64,000 nt of DNA from Candidatus Heimdallarchaeota archaeon. GTDB taxonomy: Archaea; Asgardarchaeota; Heimdallarchaeia; Heimdallarchaeales; Heimdallarchaeaceae. The position numbers and the translations under genes are program-made. Below are positions 59,245 to 64,000 of this stretch, piece by piece. The stretch spans positions 62,001-126,000 of the forward strand of contig JAHLWR010000006.1 in the NCBI GenBank assembly GCA_019057815.1, given 5' to 3'. Position 1 is the first letter of the stretch, and the number at the start of each line of letters is the position of its first letter. The notes below the pieces were generated by a model, which made no database searches, was not told where the DNA came from, and was given only the letters and a program-made list of their open reading frames with translations.

Positions 59245-60456
59245 TTATTTTTCTAAAGCTCTTAAGTAAATTTGCTCTATTTCTTCAGCCTTTTTCTCCC
59301 ATGAGTAGTGTTTTAATATTTCTTCATTTCCATTCTTCGCCATTTCTTCAGCTTTCTCATTTGATTGTAGAATCTCAAGTGTTCCCTTGGCAATTTCTGC
59401 AGGATTCATTGAGGGGACTAGCACACAATTTTTCCCGTAGTTTGAAATTTCTCTTATACCCGGGATATCAGAAGCTACAACTGGTTTTCTCATAGCCATT
59501 GCTTCTAGAACACTTATGCTCGATGCTTCTACAATGCTCGGTACAACAACAACGTCTGCTGCGGAGAGATATGAAGGTATAGTAGAATTAGGTAACATTC
59601 CTATCAGTTCAACATTAGATTCAAGATTCAGATTTTGCACTTCTCTCTGAATTGTTAATTTTTCTGGACCGTCTCCAATTATTATCAATTTTGAAGTAGG
59701 GAATTCCTCAATTATTTTCTTGAAAGCTTTAGTTAAAAATAAAACACCGTTTTTCACCACTAAACGACGCGTAGTCATTATTATTGGTCCTTTTTCATCT
59801 ATAAGCTTCTCATTAGGTTTAACATTTGAGTTGAATTTCTTTGTGTCTACTCCATTAAGAACCGTTAAGATTTTGTCGTGAAATTTCGGTTTGGACCAAC
59901 TTTTTACTAGATTTGCAAATTCGTAATCCGTATGAATCTGGTAGTGACATTTTTTTGTTAGTAAAGGTGCTAATCTACGTTCCATAGATCTGTATAAACC
60001 AGCAACAAAACGGTTTTTGGTTAAATGTTTCCAGTGTTTATAGTAAGAACCATGAATCGTGTTGATAATTTTTGCTCCTCTTTTTTTCCCTAGTAAGTAA
60101 GCAGCTAATCCTGAAGAATAAATGTGTCCGTGGAATATGTCGAAATCCTCCCATTCTTTCAATTTTATGGATTTAATTGCTACTTTAGTTAAGAAAAATA
60201 ATTGGCGTAAGAATTTCAATTGTTGTGGATCATAAGCTCTCCGAATCAATGAACAAAAGTCGAGTCTCTGGATATCAATACCTTCTAACTGTTTTTTTTC
60301 TTCATTGTCCGGAATCGCCCCAGTTATGTACGTGATTTTATGTCCTCTTCGAGCTAGTTCCTTTGAAAGGTTATAAGCATGTAACTCTACTCCTCCTCCA
60401 ATACTTCCTGCATCGTCAGGACCGAGTTCGAATAAAGTTGCTATATGTAAGGGCAT
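59245..60456 (-). CDS. Glycosyltransferase family 4 (GT-B fold)
   Basis: About 403 residues. The N-terminal segment GPDDAGSIGGGVELHAYNLSKELARRGH is the acceptor-domain glycine loop. The donor domain has VLNGVDTKKFN, IIMTTRRLVVKNGVLFLTKAF, LIIIGDGPEKLTIQREV and DVVVVPSIVEASSISVLEAMAMRKPVVA, with the E-x7-E motif. The ATG at 60456 has GTGA just upstream; a GTG at 60465 would overlap the GT2 stop. Second GT4 enzyme of the operon. Confidence 0.94.
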   Translation of the reverse strand: MPLHIATLFELGPDDAGSIGGGVELHAYNLSKELARRGHKITYITGAIPDNEEKKQLEGIDIQRLDFCSLIRRAYDPQQLKFLRQLFFLTKVAIKSIKLKEWEDFDIFHGHIYSSGLAAYLLGKKRGAKIINTIHGSYYKHWKHLTKNRFVAGLYRSMERRLAPLLTKKCHYQIHTDYEFANLVKSWSKPKFHDKILTVLNGVDTKKFNSNVKPNEKLIDEKGPIIMTTRRLVVKNGVLFLTKAFKKIIEEFPTSKLIIIGDGPEKLTIQREVQNLNLESNVELIGMLPNSTIPSYLSAADVVVVPSIVEASSISVLEAMAMRKPVVASDIPGIREISNYGKNCVLVPSMNPAEIAKGTLEILQSNEKAEEMAKNGNEEILKHYSWEKKAEEIEQIYLRALEK

Positions 60457-60461
60457 TGATT

Positions 60462-61460
60462 TCACTTTTCATTTGATTTGAATATTTCTTGTAAGATGCC
60501 AATACTCCACCATATATGACCAATTATATACATGATTGGAAGTAAATAGAGAAATTTTGCTTTTTTATATTTAATAGTTAGAATGACTGAATAAAATAAC
60601 AAAATCACAATATACAACCCCACATATCCACTGAAAATATATAACAATATGTGCTGGATAAAGGAGCATATTCCAAATAAGAAGCTTATTCCAAGTAAGA
60701 TTAGTGTGATGTAATGTAGTGGTGGTATTAAGTGCCAGAACTCTAAACCTGTACGATGAACTCTAAAGAATTGTATTTTGCCTTTTGCATATTTTTTCGA
60801 TTTATTTCGTAGAGATTTGAAGTTTTGGGGTCTTTGATGAAATACAACTGCATCTGGTGTAAAGAAGAGGAGATACCCTTTTCGGATTAACCTGAAATTA
60901 ATATCTGTATCTTCCGCAGTTATTAGAGATTCATTGAAAGGCATCACTTCTTCTAGATATTCTTTCTTGTATGCAACATTACATCCTGCTGCACTACTGA
61001 CATATCTTTTCTTTTTGTTGAAAATACTTTGAGACTGTTCAGACCAACTTCCACCTATAAATGATTGGTATACCGCACTTACTGCTTTCCCAAAGGTGGA
61101 TTCATTTGGATATTCAATATTGGGACCCGTTATAGCTACTACTATTCCTTCATGTTCTTCAGAAAATGCTTCAACTAAAGTCTCAATCCAATCTTCCTTT
61201 GCAATACAGTCAGAATCAGTAAAAATAATGATTTCTCCTTGAGCTTGTAGAATTCCAACATTACAAGCAGCTGCTCTTGAACCTCCATTCTCAAACAAAA
61301 TCTTACAACCAAACTCTTCAGCTATTTCAACGGTTTCATCTTTTGAATGTCCATCAATTATGATGATTTCATCTGGCTTTTTTGTTTGATTTTGAACAGA
61401 TATAAGGCATTCTTTCAATGTTTTTGCGTTATTGTAGGTTGGAATGAGAATAGATATCAT
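60462..61460 (-). CDS. Glycosyltransferase family 2 with C-terminal membrane helices
   Basis: 332 residues. The GT-A domain is clear: SILIPTYNNAKTLKECLISV, IIIDGHSKDETVEIAEEF, IIFTDSDCIAKEDWIE (DxD-like), and the acceptor part ITAEDTDINFRLIRKGYLL with ED. Three hydrophobic helices at residues 240-325 anchor it to the membrane, as in enzymes that act on lipid-linked sugars. It begins 2 bases after the CxxCxxCC protein gene and is followed immediately by a GT4 gene. Confidence 0.94.
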   Translation of the reverse strand: MISILIPTYNNAKTLKECLISVQNQTKKPDEIIIIDGHSKDETVEIAEEFGCKILFENGGSRAAACNVGILQAQGEIIIFTDSDCIAKEDWIETLVEAFSEEHEGIVVAITGPNIEYPNESTFGKAVSAVYQSFIGGSWSEQSQSIFNKKKRYVSSAAGCNVAYKKEYLEEVMPFNESLITAEDTDINFRLIRKGYLLFFTPDAVVFHQRPQNFKSLRNKSKKYAKGKIQFFRVHRTGLEFWHLIPPLHYITLILLGISFLFGICSFIQHILLYIFSGYVGLYIVILLFYSVILTIKYKKAKFLYLLPIMYIIGHIWWSIGILQEIFKSNEK

Positions 61461-61462
61461 TG

Positions 61463-61990
61463 TTAAGTATCACTCTTTGAAATAATTATATCTTCTTCAA
61501 GCAAAAAATGTTTCCTCTTATAGCCACCAGTTTCATACATAACTTGTTGATATTCATGGATAGTTTGGGGACTATTTTTGAGCATTTGAACCACAATTTC
61601 CTTTATCTGTTGCCTCAATTCTTCTGTACCTAATTGTTCTGTTAACGGACAATACCATGTTAACCATCTCACAGAATATTCGTTTTCATTTTTTTTCTTT
61701 AATTTGAGAAAGATTGGAAAAAATTTACAATCTAAGGGTCGGTGATTATATATAGAGCACAATCCTTTCTCTGTTAGAAAATAACAGTCTTTGGTATCAC
61801 CTTTTTTGCTGACTACAAAAATGGGCTTTTTGTACGTGCCAATATTTAATATCCAATCTCCACCAACTGTTTTTTCTTTAATTATCTTAATGTCCTCAGA
61901 AGTTAAGCCTGGAGGAGTACTTCTACAACACTTACTACCGCAATTAGTTCTACATATTTCGATGCCTGATTCTTTTCTCATTTCACACAC
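61463..61990 (-). CDS. YkgJ-type cysteine-cluster (Zn/Fe-binding) protein
   Basis: 175 residues. The N-terminal CRTNCGSKCC cluster, then DCYFLTEKGLCSIYNHRPLDCKFFP, match the CxxCxxCC (YkgJ) family, which binds a metal through about eight cysteines. The WLTWYCPL segment adds another Cys. Function of the family is not established; homologues lie beside glycan and flagellar-modification genes. Start is taken as the GTG at 61990 with AGGA upstream; the ATG at 61981 is possible. Confidence 0.85.
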   Translation of the reverse strand: MCEMRKESGIEICRTNCGSKCCRSTPPGLTSEDIKIIKEKTVGGDWILNIGTYKKPIFVVSKKGDTKDCYFLTEKGLCSIYNHRPLDCKFFPIFLKLKKKNENEYSVRWLTWYCPLTEQLGTEELRQQIKEIVVQMLKNSPQTIHEYQQVMYETGGYKRKHFLLEEDIIISKSDT

Positions 61991-62005
61991 TACTTCCTGA
62001 CAGAA

Positions 62006-63277
62006 CTAGCTAAATTGAAAGGCTTCATTAACCATAGTTTCTAAATTATCTGCTGATTTGATGATTTTTAATAAACCAGATTCTTGTAATTCATAGACAG
62101 CTGGTCGAGGATATCCAAATTGCTCACTCATTGAAAGTGTGTATGCTCCACAGTTTAAAATTACAAGATAATCTCCTTCCTCAATTTTGAAATCAACTGA
62201 TTCATTTGATAAAACGTCAACAGGAAGGCATAAAGGCCCACCTATGCGGCAATATTGTCCTTTTCCTTTATCTTGCATTGGAAGGACTCCATAATTGGTA
62301 TACCGCATAGGAATTAGAGTGTTGGCACCAATGTCTGTAAATGCCCATTTTCTCCCCCAAGTTTTTTTTGTTCTCAACACTTTAGTTATAGCGATGAAGC
62401 TGTCTCCAACAAAATAACGCCCAAGTTCAAAAATGATCAATTTATTGTCAATATTAGAAATTATATCAGTTATTTGGGATCCTAATTTCTCTAAACTAAA
62501 CCCATTAGATTCTAATTCAGAGCGTGAAGTTAAACCTCCACCTAAATTGATTTCTTTAATTAGAATTCTGTGGTTTTGTTCTAGTTCTTTGATATAATCA
62601 TCTAGAAATCTTAAAAGCTCTTCATAAAAACTGTGAGACGCAATATTGGTTCCAACATGGACATGAACTCCTAAAGGTTCTAAGAATGGGCTTTCGCTAG
62701 CATATCTGTAAAGTTTTACAGCACGCGCAAAATCTATTCCCAGTTTACTGTTCTTTTTAATTAACATTCTTTTTTCTGTTTCTTTTCTTAAATTAGGGTG
62801 TATTCTGACTGTAACGTGTTGAATTTTATCACTTTTTTCCGCTATTTTTTCTATCAGTTTTAATTCATTAATCGAATCAACATTTACTCTATCAATCCCT
62901 AAATCAGATGATAATTGCAATTCTTCCTCAGTTTTAGCAGGTCCATTGAAGATAATATCTTTAGCGTTAAACCCGCATTTCTCAGCAAGTTTTAATTCAA
63001 ACATGGACATAACTTCAACACCCATACCAACATTTTTAGCTACTGATAGCACTCTACCAAGATAATTGGATTTTACTGCATAAGAAATCATTAAATTCGA
63101 TATATTCTTTGATAAAGACACTTTAAGATGATTATAATTATCTTCAAAATGTTCAGGTAAGAAAACAAAGAAAGGCGTTTTTATATTCTTAGTACTGCTC
63201 TCAATAGATGCTCCACTAGCATAAAGAACATTGTTTTTGTATGATAAATATGAATATTTCTTCACTAAATTTTTCAT
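62006..63277 (-). CDS. PLP-dependent decarboxylase, LysA/ornithine-decarboxylase fold III
   Basis: 423 residues. PLP Lys in ISYAVKSNYLGRVL. The barrel motifs include EVMSMFELKLAEKCGF, VHVHVGTNI, INLGGGLTS and IFELGRYFVGDSF. The substrate-site block reads GGPLCLPVDVLSN and the end GAYTLSMSEQFGYPRP. The GP-C-D and GAY features are DAP-decarboxylase-like, but several substrate residues differ, and it is longer at the N-terminus. Two contexts compete: first gene of the glycan operon (amino-acid or amino-sugar modification), or divergent neighbour of a polyamine synthase. AGGTAG precedes the ATG. Confidence 0.9.
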   Translation of the reverse strand: MKNLVKKYSYLSYKNNVLYASGASIESSTKNIKTPFFVFLPEHFEDNYNHLKVSLSKNISNLMISYAVKSNYLGRVLSVAKNVGMGVEVMSMFELKLAEKCGFNAKDIIFNGPAKTEEELQLSSDLGIDRVNVDSINELKLIEKIAEKSDKIQHVTVRIHPNLRKETEKRMLIKKNSKLGIDFARAVKLYRYASESPFLEPLGVHVHVGTNIASHSFYEELLRFLDDYIKELEQNHRILIKEINLGGGLTSRSELESNGFSLEKLGSQITDIISNIDNKLIIFELGRYFVGDSFIAITKVLRTKKTWGRKWAFTDIGANTLIPMRYTNYGVLPMQDKGKGQYCRIGGPLCLPVDVLSNESVDFKIEEGDYLVILNCGAYTLSMSEQFGYPRPAVYELQESGLLKIIKSADNLETMVNEAFQFS

Positions 63278-63457
63278 TACTTTCTACCTAAACAGACCTT
63301 ACTGAGTTTTTAATATATGACAATTGTGTTTATCTGCTTAATTAGTTTGTTTACTTCTAGTAATTTAGTTTAAAATAGCATAGAATTTTCCATTTAAGTT
63401 TTATCAGTTTATCGTTCTAGCCACTAGATTTTTGAATGAAATTTCTTTCAGTATATT

Positions 63458-64000
63458 ATGGACAGACAACAAATTCAACTTCAACTGTCCGAAGTTCAAG
63501 ATAAAGTACTTTTAAGCGAGGGTGTACGAGGACTACTCAAATTTTTAGCTGTTATTGATCGCTTTCCAAATTCGGGAATACGAAGAATATCACGAGAAAC
63601 AGGTTTTCCAGTTCCTATTTGCGTCGCAATAAGAAATGAGTTCGTAAAGAAAGGTTGGTGTAAGAAAGGTAACGGAACTGTTGTGACTTCTGAAGGAAAA
63701 GATATTTTTCTATTTTTCAGCTCGCAGAATACAAGTTTTAGATGTGGAAACTGCGAAGAATATGGTGTGTTTTTCCCATTAAAGAACTATGAAAAAGAGT
63801 TAGAATTAATTAAGAAGTACACCCAATTAAGAGGACAACCAGATACAAAAATAGATCAGTCTTTCGCTACATCTCGAACTAGTCTATATAGAGCGCTCTA
63901 TATGATTCATAACTATGATCTGTTTTCAGGTGATTTTGCTTTAGTAGGTGATAGTGATTTAACAAGCATTGCAATCTCTCAATTTATCCCGAAATCTTCG
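63458..64000 (+). CDS. bpsA: N4-bis(aminopropyl)spermidine synthase, N-terminal part (3' end outside window)
   Basis: Branched-chain polyamine synthase (formerly DUF43). The visible 181 residues include an N-terminal winged helix (NSGIRRISRETGFPVPICVA) and a CxxC pair (FRCGNC). The aminopropyltransferase domain then begins, with QSFATSRTSLYRALYMIHNY and the diagnostic LVGDSDLTSIAI (family: LGDDDLTS-A). The frame runs off the window. The ATG at 63458 has no obvious ribosome site. In characterised archaea the enzyme adds aminopropyl groups to spermidine to give branched tetra- and penta-amines. Confidence 0.88.
   Translation, partial: MDRQQIQLQLSEVQDKVLLSEGVRGLLKFLAVIDRFPNSGIRRISRETGFPVPICVAIRNEFVKKGWCKKGNGTVVTSEGKDIFLFFSSQNTSFRCGNCEEYGVFFPLKNYEKELELIKKYTQLRGQPDTKIDQSFATSRTSLYRALYMIHNYDLFSGDFALVGDSDLTSIAISQFIPKSS

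Overview
The window comes from an AT-rich archaeal genome, most likely an Asgard archaeon. The archaeal evidence is sn-glycerol-1-phosphate dehydrogenase, the KH/beta-CASP RNase aCPSF1, TrmY, archaeal uS19, an A-type ATPase subunit E, a UPF0179 protein, cyclic-2,3-diphosphoglycerate-synthase-like and archaeosortase genes. TATA boxes lie 25-35 bases before starts, and Shine-Dalgarno sites are of the GGTGAT type. eS26 excludes most euryarchaea. A ribophorin-I-like membrane protein, two Yip1-like proteins and bacterial-type uvrBC, mutSL, metK and deoC together resemble Asgard (Heimdall- or Loki-like) gene content. The exact lineage is inference.

Layout. 1-2.7 kb: end of uvrB and uvrC. 2.7-8.8 kb: a Thr-rich C-terminally anchored surface protein, a double-HTH regulator, and a FtsX/LolD-type ABC exporter with a 55-residue membrane protein upstream. 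8.9-11.5 kb: a bifunctional-nuclease-domain protein, an ECF S component overlapping a DUF4430 protein, and a presenilin-type intramembrane protease. 11.6-14.2 kb: uS19, a PadR-like regulator, eS26, TrmY and a zinc-ribbon GIY-YIG protein. 14.3-20.4 kb: cDPG synthase-like protein, HAD phosphatase, TrmI, ATPase subunit E and membrane proteins. 20.6-27.8 kb: coiled-coil protein, tRNA-Arg(TCG), zinc-ribbon Yip1 protein, ThiL, enolase, M32 carboxypeptidase. 27.9-31 kb: a large cytosolic beta-domain protein and a bactofilin-like protein, separated by a hairpin-rich gap. 31-38 kb: RNA and lipid genes (PUA protein, aCPSF1, NSUN-type methyltransferase plus separate PUA protein, G1P dehydrogenase, UPF0179, FKBP). 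38-41.3 kb: a five-gene unit with a split DUF1616 system, a metallophosphoesterase and an HD hydrolase. 41.4-44.6 kb: metK, a helical protein, a sugar nucleotidyltransferase and a Trm112-like protein. 44.6-50.7 kb: deoC-mutS-mutL followed by a two-helix membrane protein and a very small histone-fold candidate. 50.8-55 kb: ribophorin-I-like protein, a small helical protein, an E1/MoeB-like protein and a Yip1-like protein. 55-63.3 kb: cell-surface region with a WbpD-like acetyltransferase, a ribbon-helix-helix regulator with a probable own operator, an archaeosortase, and a leftward six-gene glycan operon. 63.5 kb to the end: start of a branched-chain polyamine synthase (BpsA).

A common thread is protein maturation at the cell surface: N-glycosylation accessory subunit, archaeosortase and candidate substrate, glycosyltransferases, DUF1616 module, intramembrane protease and a MacB-like exporter. 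No CRISPR array, insertion sequence, integrase or rRNA gene was seen.
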